Source: Bombardia bombarda
Taxonomy: Eukaryota; Ascomycota; Sordariomycetes; Sordariales; Lasiosphaeriaceae
Assembly: GCA_030512295.1 (NCBI GenBank)
Contig: JAULSR010000010.1
Location: 682,001 to 746,000, forward strand
Direction: 5' to 3'
DNA length: 64,000 nt
Below, one piece after another: positions 23,085-32,013 of the stretch. A program made the position numbers and the translations under genes. Under the pieces are notes generated by a model. It made no database searches. It was not told the origin of the DNA and saw only the letters and a program-made list of their open reading frames with translations. The stretch's first letter is position 1. Every line of letters starts with the position of its first letter.

Positions 23085-25076
23085 TTACGATCGTCTATCA
23101 CTCGCCGCAACCCCCTCTCCCTCTCCCTCTCCCTCCACCCCACTACTTACCTTCTCCTCCGCAGGCGGCTCCCAATCAAGCCGCTGCTTATTCCACAAAT
23201 TCCAGAAATACCCCCTCCTCGCCAAGAGCTCATCAAGCCTCCCCGACTCCACCATCTGCCCGTCCCTAAACGAAATAATCAGATCCGCATCCGCCACCGT
23301 CGCCAGCCTGTGCGCCACGATAATCACCGTCCTTCCACTATACCACTTCTTCAAATAGTCCTGAACCCTCCCCTCGGTCTCGGCATCTAAATTGCTCGTG
23401 GCCTCGTCAAAGAGCACGATGGGCGCCTCGCGCAGGAGGGCGCGCGCGATGGCCAGCCGCTGCAGCTCGCCGCCCGACAGCTTGATGCCCTTCTCGCCAA
23501 CGGGCTCGTCGTAGCCCTTGGGCAGGCTCATGATGTGGGTGTGCAACGCGGCCGCCCGGCACGCGTCCTCGATCTGCTCCTTCGTGGCGGTCAGGTTGGC
23601 GTAGCGCAGGTTCTCGAGCACCGTCACGTTGAAGACGCCGACGGACTGCGGCACGATGCTGACGTGGTCGCGGAGAGAGCCGAGGCGGACGTTGCGCAGG
23701 TCCTGGCCGTCGATCCTGATGGAGCCGGCGGTGGGGTCGTAGAGGCGGCAGAGGAGCTTGAGGAGGGTCGACTTGCCGCCGCCCGACTCGCCGATAATGG
23801 CGACGGTCTTGCCGCCGGGGGCGGTGAAGGAGACGTTGTTGACGATGTTGCGCTCGCCGTCGTACGAGAAGGTGACGTGGTTAAACTCGATGGTGCCGTC
23901 GCGGAAGGTGAAGTCGGGGGCGCCTGGCTTGTCCTGGACGGTGGGTTGCAGTTTGAGGATCTCGCTGGAAATGGTGCTCCTGGAGAGAAAACGGTCGGCG
24001 CGGGGGAATATGTCGAGCAACCGGTCCAGCGTGGAGAATATGTCGGAACAGATCTCGAAGAGCATGGCAAAGTCGCCCGCGCTTTTGTCGGAGTGCTGGA
24101 TCTGGTAGCAGGCGAGCAGGGATACGGTCGCGGCCATGATGGCTTCGACAAAGGCCCTTACCGTGTATGGGTAGTTCAGAAGCTGGATGTCTTCGGCGGT
24201 GGGCGCAGCTTTCTTCTTCAACGCCGAGGCAAAGCGAGAGCGCTCATGCGCAGCGCGGTTGAAGTATGCGACTGTCTGCCAGTTGAGGATAGTATCATAG
24301 CCAATATGATCAACATTTTTGCCAAGCTTGGCCATCCTCTTATTCGGCGATTTCCCCCATTTCAACGCCAAGATGAAAACTACCGCATACAGTGTCATAG
24401 ATACAACCATGCCGGCGGCCATGTTCGTGTCGAAGGTGGCCCAGCACGTTGCAAGTGCTAGGAACACGTCGAGGATGGTAGGGACCTGGTACACGACAAG
24501 GTATTGGAAGTATTCCACAGTATGGTCGCCCGACATGCGAACAGCCTTGTAGAGACTACCCGTCTGCTTGTTCTCGAGATAGTCGGCGCTCTGGTCCAGC
24601 AGCTTGTCGTACAGCGTCGAGGTGACCAGGTCGCTAATGTCGATCTTCGCTTGTTTACGGTAGCTGTTAGAGACAGAGAGGGATATATGGCTAATAATGT
24701 TGCGACAAAGCGCATAAAGCGCGACTTCAACCCACGGCAGGCACGGTGTAGGGTTTGATGAGCTCAGAGTGTCGACAATCTGCCGCATCAATATGGGCTT
24801 GGCCGCTCTGACGACCCGGGCCACGAGTATACAAACTCCGACGATGGAGTGGTTGAAGATTAGTCGCTTTTTTATAACCGGGTCCTTGGGGACTAAAAGA
24901 GGAAGGAAAATTTGAAACTTGGCATAAAAGTCGCGCCAACCACGACTGGGTGGCTCAGTTGAGCTGGCGGCGGAGGGCTTCGCGTTTTTCTTAGGCTGGA
25001 CGAGTAGGAAGTATACGGCCGGGATGAGTAAGAGGGAAGAAGGGAGGACATAATAGGGGTTGATGAAGGTGGACAT
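23085..25076 (-). CDS. ABC-B half transporter (Atm1/HMT1-like)
   Basis: A single-exon gene; from the ATG at 25076 it encodes 663 residues. An N-terminal hydrophobic helix (YVLPSSLLLIPAVYFLLV) precedes a six-helix ABC membrane domain. The C-terminal nucleotide-binding domain is complete: Walker A GESGGGKST, Q-loop SIVPQSVGVFN, signature LSGGELQRLAIARALL, Walker B IVLFDEATS and H-loop AHRLAT. The signature is LSGGE rather than the common LSGGQ. The closest families are mitochondrial Atm1 and vacuolar/heavy-metal HMT1/ABCB6 half transporters, which work as homodimers exporting glutathione-linked compounds, phytochelatins or porphyrins. Without a classical presequence, vacuolar or endomembrane location is more likely. 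The frame stays open to an ATG at 25316, adding 80 residues; that stretch looks like translated leader, though a presequence cannot be ruled out. Confidence 0.88.
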   Translation of the reverse strand: MSTFINPYYVLPSSLLLIPAVYFLLVQPKKNAKPSAASSTEPPSRGWRDFYAKFQIFLPLLVPKDPVIKKRLIFNHSIVGVCILVARVVRAAKPILMRQIVDTLSSSNPTPCLPWVEVALYALCRNIISHISLSVSNSYRKQAKIDISDLVTSTLYDKLLDQSADYLENKQTGSLYKAVRMSGDHTVEYFQYLVVYQVPTILDVFLALATCWATFDTNMAAGMVVSMTLYAVVFILALKWGKSPNKRMAKLGKNVDHIGYDTILNWQTVAYFNRAAHERSRFASALKKKAAPTAEDIQLLNYPYTVRAFVEAIMAATVSLLACYQIQHSDKSAGDFAMLFEICSDIFSTLDRLLDIFPRADRFLSRSTISSEILKLQPTVQDKPGAPDFTFRDGTIEFNHVTFSYDGERNIVNNVSFTAPGGKTVAIIGESGGGKSTLLKLLCRLYDPTAGSIRIDGQDLRNVRLGSLRDHVSIVPQSVGVFNVTVLENLRYANLTATKEQIEDACRAAALHTHIMSLPKGYDEPVGEKGIKLSGGELQRLAIARALLREAPIVLFDEATSNLDAETEGRVQDYLKKWYSGRTVIIVAHRLATVADADLIISFRDGQMVESGRLDELLARRGYFWNLWNKQRLDWEPPAEEKVSSGVEGEGEGEGVAASDRRS

Positions 25077-25601
25077 GGTCACGGCCTCGTGAAATATCGA
25101 CAGAATGATTGGGGATGAGGGGAGAGGGCTAGGGAAACGAGAATGAGAAGAAATGGGTCTGCCAATATGAGAAAAGATGCAAGACTTGAAGGGGTCAGAC
25201 TGGAAAGGACGAGAAAGGAAGAGCCTCTTATAGGTAGAAAGATGGAAAGTCGGCAGCCGGTCAGGCTCTCGGCTCTTCTTGATGAGATAGATGCCTAGAC
25301 GCCAACGAACCGCCATCCTACCTGGGATCGGCTTGATACAAACCTACCTGTTCGTGTAAGCTACGAAAAGCTGACGAAAACATTCGGGATAATGGCATCG
25401 CGGCAGACACATCTGAGGCGGCGAGGTCGATATCCTGGGGTAGAGATAGGCAACGTGGACGGACAAGGGTGGACATGGTTCTCAGTGAACGCTCGAGACT
25501 CTCATTCAGTGTTGCTCGTGATGTTGTGACCTATTTTCTGCGGCCAGGACGGTTGTGATGATGCATCGAAACCATAGCGGAGGCGGTCTGCTGATTGAAG
25601 C

Positions 25602-25787
25602 GAAGCTTCAATTGTTCTTGGCGCGGAAGTTGTTTACAATGTAGTGACAAGGCAAGAAGCTTGGCTTTAATTATTTTTGGCGCGGAAGTTGTTTACAATG
25701 TAATGACATGGCAAGAAGCTTGTTTATTAAAGCCAAGCTTTAATTGTTTTTAGCGTGGAAGTTGTTTATAATATAATAATAAGGCAA
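25602..25787. repeat. Three tandem decayed units with RIP-like transitions
   Basis: Units at 25602-25655, 25656-25714 and 25715-25787 each begin GAAGCTT and share the core GGAAGTTGTTTACAATG. The third has GCGTGG for GCGCGG and ATAATATAATAAT for ACAATGTAATGAC, that is C-to-T and G-to-A changes. AAGCTTGGCTTTAAT (25657-25671) is also repeated in exact inverse form at 25726-25740. Confidence 0.8.
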
Positions 25788-25908
25788 GAAGTTTACTTAT
25801 TTATAATGAGAAAAAGTGTATGAAGAAACCTTCGGCTATTGGCTAGTTCGTCTAGTAGAGTCTCAGGTGCTTAGACTAGTCTCATACGCGGGCGCCTTGT
25901 TGCGACCT

Positions 25909-26290
25909 GGGTAGTCACAGGGGGGCTTCTGACGGTATCAGACAAGGGCACGGGTAAACACAGTAGTCAACGTTACTGGGACAGGTCGTTGTAGTCAAAA
26001 GATACAAGTAGATGCTGAATCTGAACAGTCCTTGTTTACTGACTAGTAACTAGAAAACTATGGGAAGGCGTGCTATTATAAGGTCATATATATATCAATC
26101 TGGGTTACCAAAGAAACCATGCCTCATTCCTGTCTGTAGTTTGCTCCTCAGGGGCCTCCGCTCCCCAGGGGCCCTCGTCCCCTGGGAGCCCTCGCTCCCT
26201 GGGAGCCCTTGCTTGTAGCCTACTAATGATTGGCTATTGACTAGGATTGGAACGTTCCATACTCCTGTCCTTCTTAACCAGTCAGATCCT
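25909..26290. mobile_element. Possible solo-LTR remnant
   Basis: The stretch begins with TGTTGCGACC, carries a TATA-like CTATTATAAGG near 26070, and ends without a confident CA terminus or target-site duplication. The style resembles fungal retrotransposon LTRs, but no partner LTR or internal domain is present. This is a weak call. Confidence 0.25.
26144..26211. repeat. GC-rich 17-bp tandem repeat
   Basis: Four adjacent 17-bp units of the type CTCCCCAGGGGCCCTCG. The last two units carry an inverted centre (CCCTGGGAG), so the array can also fold on itself. Confidence 0.8.
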
Positions 26291-26394
26291 AGTTCTAATG
26301 CGGGGAATATGCACGTGGGTTAGCCAGTGACCGTTGGGCCCGGATGTCTAGGCCTATCACCCCATACGGCCCCACTTACAATTTGGGCACGGTA

Positions 26395-26402
26395 AACCCT
26401 AA
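26395..26402. promoter_or_regulatory. Telobox-like AACCCTAA upstream of NBS1
   Basis: The third copy of this octamer in the window, about 190 bp upstream of the NBS1 start codon, in the context TAAACCCTAACCCC. Confidence 0.45.
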
Positions 26403-26591
26403 CCCCGTCATTAGCTTCACAACGATTCGCTCACGTGTGCGCGCGCTCCTTCCGCGACCAATGTACTGGGCTTAACACGTCATTCCACTTCCCCCACTGC
26501 AACTAGCTGAACGATTCCACTCCAAGTGGGAGCGCGCCTGCCCGTCTTTACACTCCAAATATCTTCCTGTGTTCAGGACGTGGTGCAAACC

Positions 26592-28184
26592 ATGTGGCTG
26601 CTTGAGAGCGAGCTCTTTGACGGTTTGTTGTTCGCCCAATTTTACGCGCCCGACTTTGTCGGTACTGGTGATTGACTCCAAGATCTGACGCGCCATCGAT
26701 CACAGGCAGGAAGCTATGGCTGCGCCCGGGCAAACTCTACCTTTTTGGCAGAACAGCCTCAGAAAGTAATTACCCTCTATCCAAGTGTACAGATTATTGG
26801 CTAATTGCGATTAATAGACGGCCAGCTCGCCGTCTCGGACAAGACCATCTCGAGGAAGCACCTCACCATCCAAGTTGACAAAGTCCCCCAAGGCGGCGGT
26901 GTAAGTTGCGTCTTCTCCTCTACCACGCCAGACAACAAGTATCTGATGCTATTCAATCGTAGCGACACCTCCACACCCGTTCCCACGTCGCCATTGAAGA
27001 TCTCGGCACGAAAAAGGGTACCCTCCTCAACGGAGTGCAGATACGCGGAGAAAAAAAGTCGCTTACCGAAGATGTAAACGAGGTGAAGCTGGGCATGTGT
27101 CCCCGGCTCTTCCGGTATACTCATGGTATTCTGCCGCTAAAGGCCTTTTACGCTTGATGCTAACAACCGACAGTATCCAATGGCGCCCTGTGGTTCTGAG
27201 CTTTTCCTTCACCAGCAAGGAGCTGCGCGCCGACCCTTGGGCCAAGCTCCGCGAATGTCTCGAGCAGCTCGATATCAAGTACTCGGCAGAATATGACCGA
27301 CTTACCTCCCATGTGGTTTCAAAGAAGCGCAACACATCAAAAGGCCTGCAGGCTCTGATCAATGGTAAATACATTGTCACGGACGGGTTCATCAACGCCA
27401 TCGCGGAGGCAGCCACGGTGCTAGAGGCGGCTGCCGACGGCACACCCAGTGCTCTAGAGCGAGATTTTGAGGCCAATTGGCCAAACGCTCTTGATCATTT
27501 GCCCCCACGCGGCGAGGAGCCATCCGACAGGCCCCCAGAAGCTTACGTGCCTGACGAGCGGCGACAAGAGGTTTTTGATGGATACACGTTTGTATTCTAC
27601 GAGAAGAAGCAATACGAGAACCTATTCCCCGCCATTACGTATGGAAAAGGCAAGGCATTACTAAAAGAAGTAACGCCACGAGAGACCAACGTGGACGACT
27701 TTATCCGCTACGTCAAAGGAGTTGCTGGCGAAAAGGGGCTCGGGTCGTTCGAGGATGGCAGCGAAGGGAAAGGGGTGGTCGTTGTGCGGTATATGCCTGC
27801 GAAAGGCGATGACTTTGACTGGTTTGCCCAGTTTCTCACCTCGTTTGCCCAGACGCTTGACCACCGTCCGATTGACCAGCGCGAGTTTCTTGAGGCTATC
27901 CTCGGCTGCGACGCTTCTAAACTACGACGTCCACTCGAGGAGGATACGCAACCCGAATCCGCTGCGCCTCAGAGCCAGCGCGGTGCTACCAATGCAGATC
28001 ATCTAAATAATGCCGACAACGCAGAGAGCCGCATGGACATTGACCAGCCTCAGCCCCGGCGGTCTCGGCGACAGGCTTCCCAGGAGTTGACCACAAGAGA
28101 AGAAATGAAGCTAGAGCCCATGCCGCTTGTGAGACGAGGCCGCGCTCGGAGAGGTGCAGCAAGTCGATTCAAAGGATTCGATTT

Positions 28185-28226
<42 letters not shown>

Positions 28227-29543
28227 AGCCGCCAGTATCGCCGATAGCCCAGCCGTGGAGCCCGCCACAGCGGCAGCCCCAGCCCCAGCCTCAGAAGCCA
28301 TCGAAGATTCGGGTTCACAAGATAGTATGTTTGTATCCCAACAAGATGGCCCCTCCCACAATGCGACTGGCGAGCGAGAGGAAGCAGCAAGCACACAACA
28401 CGCCTCTCGCAGGGGCACACGCAAACGACCACTCTCCCCGCTCCCACAGCAGGACAACTCGGCATTCATGGACGAGATTGCCCCAACAGCCGCGGCTTCC
28501 AAACGCCGCCGTCTCGAAACTCCCGCCCCCGACCCCGACCCAGAACCCACCGAGGAGGACATGGTCCCCGATTCTCCCGCCGACAAACCCGGCAAGACAC
28601 AGACGGCCAAGGGAGGCCGAGGCAAGAAGCCGCCTAGAGAAGGCGACGCGATCCTGGAGCTTGCCCGGCAGCGCCGCGAAGAAGCCGAGGCCCGCGCCGC
28701 TGCCGAGCGCCAGGCGCTTGAGCAAGCGCCCGATGACAAGATCGACTACGCCGCCATCCGCGCGTTGCATATCATTGAGGAGTGCGAGGTACACTTTCCT
28801 GAAAAGGAGGGAGAAACAAACGGTGGCGGCCGGGATAGGGACAGAGATGTTGTAGGAGGGCGGTGGGATCCGCGGTGGAATGGCCGCAAGAATTTCAAGC
28901 GGTTCCGCAAGCAGGGCGAGGCGGTTGGCCGGCCCGCGCCGCGGATCATAATTGGGCTGGAGGAGGTCAGGCCGAAGGAGTATGGGATTGGGGATGATTA
29001 CTGGTTGGAGAATGAGGGGGCCGGGAATAGTGCTGGTGCTGGTGGTAGGAGGGGGAAGGATATTCAGGCGGTGGTGGCGCATGAGGCTGAGGCGAGCAAC
29101 GTGCAGACGCAGCGGGACAAGGCACAGGGCGTTGCTGCGACTGCTCGGGCTGGTAGGAGGACGGTGCTTGCTCTCGATAGCAGTGATGAGGAAGATGGGG
29201 ACGAGGACGAGGACGAGGACGAAAGTGCCATGGCTTTTGAACCGGAGCCGGCGCCAGAGCCAGAGCCCCGAGGACAAGGGCGGCCAAGGTGGCGGAGAAG
29301 GCTAATTCTGGACGTCGGACGCAGTCGCAGACACAGACGACGCAGAGCCAGGCTGCGACGGCGGCGTCTACGTCGTCGTCGACAACACGGGCGGGCAACA
29401 AACGGCCTGCGGCGTCGCTGCCGAAAGGGGGTAGGGCAGCGAAGAAGCTGAGGAGGGGATTCCAGGCGAAGGATAGTGACGAGGATGATAAAAGTGATGA
29501 TAGTGAGGATGACCTCAAGTTTCGGTTTGGCAAGCGGGCGTAG
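26592..29543 (+). CDS. NBS1: Nibrin/Nbs1 homologue (FHA-BRCT DNA-repair protein), apparent frameshift near 3' end
   Basis: Exons 26592-26622, 26706-26765, 26818-26900, 26963-27114 and 27174 onward. The protein starts MWLLESELFDG, then an FHA domain (about residues 10-108: LYLFGRT, SDKTISRKHLTIQV, DLGTKKGTLLNGVQI). Tandem BRCT domains follow (from about 109: QWRPVVLSFSF, SHVVSKKRNTSKGLQALINGKYIV). The long acidic/disordered linker contains a GAC-encoded poly-Asp run. GRKNFKRFRKQ corresponds to the Mre11-binding motif. Nbs1 is the adaptor of the Mre11-Rad50-Nbs1 complex that senses double-strand breaks and recruits Tel1/ATM. The exon-5 frame runs on to an Arg-rich, non-conserved end at 29451. 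The overlapping frame up to 29543 instead supplies an acidic tail ending EDDLKFRFGKRA, the FxF-type Tel1-binding terminus. The switch lies near the C run at 29266-29269 and fits one missing base; about 898 residues would then result. Confidence 0.88.
28185..28226 (+). repeat. GAC microsatellite encoding poly-Asp in NBS1
   Basis: About 13 in-frame GAC triplets in the acidic linker of the NBS1 homologue, after FKGFDF. Confidence 0.9.
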
Positions 29544-30022
29544 ATTGTGTGGATTAGGTACATGGGGTACGTGATGTACAGGATACCTATCTCGAACAGG
29601 GGCGGGCGTTTGTAATGTTTAGAGCGAAATGACAATAGCTTAGTTGCTCTGGTCAAGTGGAATCAACAGTAATGAGACAAAAGCACGCTGACGTGGTTTA
29701 TAAGCATTTTTTTATATATATGATATCGCTTCTTCTATTGGGTATCGAGTCTAATGCGCTTATGCAAGCTTTATATCTGGACAGCCTGTTGCTGTGCAGA
29801 ATGGTGATGAGGCGGTACTTGACCTGTGCAGACTAAGCAAAACAAACGCGACGCTGTGAACGACCTACTATGCCACCTGCCTGCATCCATCTTGACCACT
29901 TGATATCTTAGACTCTCTATATTTGAACAGAGCCCCATTGAACAGTACCTTGCCAAACCGCGCGGCATGCTTTTCATAGCGTCTGTCTGTCCCAAGTTGG
30001 ACGTACGTGGCGATTGTTTAGT
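29544..30022. other. Intergenic, convergent NBS1 and cytochrome b5 gene ends
   Basis: About 480 bp, AT-rich around 29700-29760. Only 3'-UTR-like sequence is visible. Confidence 0.5.
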
Positions 30023-31221
30023 TCAGTCCATATCCTCCATCCCGCTCCCAACCACAGACGCAGCAGAGCTTCTCGTCACACTGGCAGCAGCAGATGAAGC
30101 AGCAGTAGCAGCAGCCGGGACATCCTCCTCCTGCACATATATACCAACCAAGCACGCCGACAGCATGCCCTCGTAGTTGACCCAGGGGTGTATCTCGTTG
30201 AACATGGTGGTGCCATCCCTAGCGGCGGCACGCATCAGCTCGGGCTCGCCGCCGGGGTGAAAGGGGCGTAGGGGCTCATGTTGTAGACGCGGCCGCCGAG
30301 GACGGTCCAGGCGTCGGAGCCCTTGCGGCCCGTGTGCTGGCGGAGCATGCTGGGGGTGACGCGCAGGTAGGGCGCGTTGGTGGGCAGGCCGCGCAGATTG
30401 GCGGCCGGGCTGTTGGAGAGGCGCGCCCAGTCGAGCGGAGAGTGGCCCGGGGAGAGGATGACGGCGCGGCTGGGTTTCTTTGGCTTGGAGGAGTGGGAGG
30501 GAGGGGGGAGGAGGGAGGAGCCTAGAGAGGAGGATGAACTGCCTCTGGCGGGGCCGCCGCGGTTGGGGATGGGGAGGTTGTTGGTGTTGCGGTTGGGGAT
30601 GGGGGATATTTGGGGAGGGAGGGTGGAGGAGCCGGATTGTTGCGCGCGGAGGGTGGGTGGTGAGGGTCGGGGGGGAGGGGCCATGAGGCCGAATATTGGA
30701 GGGGGGGCCGCCTGTGCCGGGGCTGACAGACCGGAAGGCTTGGGCTTTGTTTGTGCTGTTGCTATGGCGGTGGCTGACTGTGCGCTGACATCGTCCGGGC
30801 TTGAAAGCGCAAATGATGGCACTGGGTCGTCGTCGAGCAACACTGCCGAGGCCTTGGGTGTCGTTTGTTCGTCGTCGGCTGAATCGGTTTCGATGCTGGA
30901 CTTGGCGACTTGGATCCTCGGCGGGGGAGGAGGAGGGGGCATCGCTACACGATCCAGCTCTGCTTTGGCGGGTTGCCGCTGGGGTGAAGGGCTTCGTGAT
31001 GCCACCACCCTGCTCCCTTTCAGCTCGATGCTGGTGCTGCTGCTGCTGCTGCTGTCTTGGCCATCATCATCTTGAGACGGCTCCTCTATCCGCGGCGGCT
31101 GTGGCGGCGGGCCAAGGCGGCTCTGTTGAAGATTGCGGAAAAAGGCTGGAACCCATGCTGGCAGTCGTAGGCAGAAGAAAACAACCGACGCGAAAATAAG
31201 GGAGATGCCTATCAAGGCCAT
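30023..31221 (-). CDS. IRC21: Irc21-like cytochrome b5 domain protein, apparent frameshift
   Basis: The gene starts at 31221 with an N-terminal membrane helix (ALIGISLIFASVVFFCLRLP). It continues through a Pro/Ser-rich disordered region and then the conserved block SPGHSPLDWARL, LRGLP and LRVTPSMLRQHTGRKGSDAWTVLGGRVYNMSPYAPF. That block opens an Irc21-type cytochrome b5 heme domain. The first frame then ends at 30235 in a short non-conserved tail. The neighbouring frame supplies exactly the missing half: FHPGGEPELMRAAARDG, then EIHPWVNYEGMLSACLVGIYV, ending at 30023. The two heme-ligand histidines (HPGG and HPWVN) are both in the second frame. One missing base in the G/A run at 30261-30266 would restore about 399 residues; no intron signals are present. 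Yeast Irc21 is a heme-binding protein of unclear redox role. Divergent from the gene at 32014. Confidence 0.82.
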
Positions 31222-32013
31222 TTTGGGCGTGCGGGTCGCGGTATGTTGGCTGCAGACTTGGATGCTATCGCGACATTCCGTGACTTTGCTCCCAGCGGTA
31301 GGTACCTAGTTATCGGCGGCGTAGTGCAGAGCTAGGCGGGGCTTAAGCGATCGTAGGTGGGGCGACAAAAGAGGGGCAACGGGCGGGAACATCAGACGAA
31401 AAGATTCGGAATATGAGACAGAAATGCATACAGTTGAACTGACAACCAGTGTAAGATATGAACTTGATGTATCACAGCGCCGGCGTTACTCAGGGGTTCC
31501 CCCCTGAGATGTTGTTTCGTTTCTTTCCCGTCTGGCAGAAAGAAAGACAGCTGCACCCCACCCCACCACGCCCTGCCGGCCTCACCACGGACAGCGGGCT
31601 GCCCCTGCGGCTGACGCCTGTGGGTGGGGTGCGGGAGGCAAGGATGCCCTGCAACAGCGCCAAGTTGTCGGGTGACGTGTGGAGGGTCAAGGCGTGGCCA
31701 TGGGCACATGGTGGGGCTTGCATCCGGTCTGCATCCAGTGCATGAACATAAACAATCAATTGAGATGAACGTGGTACAGCCTGTGAGCGGTCAGATGGTT
31801 AGTGCCTGGCTTGTTTACTTTGAACCCGGCTAGGGACCCTCTGACTCCTGAAAGCCTCCAAACACCCCAACAACTGCGCTTTTTTCCTCTTCTCATCCTC
31901 CTTCACCTCAAAGTTTTGTTATGTGACTTAGAAATGACAGTGGCGAGCCTAGCGGTCTATCGTCGCAAATAACCCGCCCGTTTTAGCGCTTGAACCCACT
32001 GTATCTCCCGGCA
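31222..32013. promoter_or_regulatory. Divergent intergenic region
   Basis: About 790 bp between the Irc21-like gene (-) and the coiled-coil gene (+), so it must contain both promoters. A TAGGTACCTA palindrome lies near 31300. No gene is seen. Confidence 0.5.

Larger units (their letters stand above)
25077..26591. other. Divergent intergenic island with decayed repeats
   Basis: This 1.5-kb region between the ABC transporter (-) and NBS1 (+) starts include three decayed tandem units (25602-25787), a GC-rich 17-bp tandem repeat (26144-26211), possible LTR remnants, and a telobox (AACCCTAA, 26395-26402) close to NBS1. No intact transposon ORF is visible. Confidence 0.6.

Noticed and set aside
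23535..24461. 308-codon open frame antisense to the ABC transporter
   Set aside because: Gly/Val/Glu-rich mirror of the ATP-binding domain; no conserved motif, and the opposite strand has all ABC motifs.
28315..29277. 320-codon open frame antisense to NBS1
   Set aside because: Leu/Pro/Arg-rich shadow over the acidic linker; no motif.
29289..29345. Short intron to reconcile the NBS1 frames
   Set aside because: Possible GT...AG pairs here are under 60 nt, and all available acceptors give lengths that do not correct the frame.
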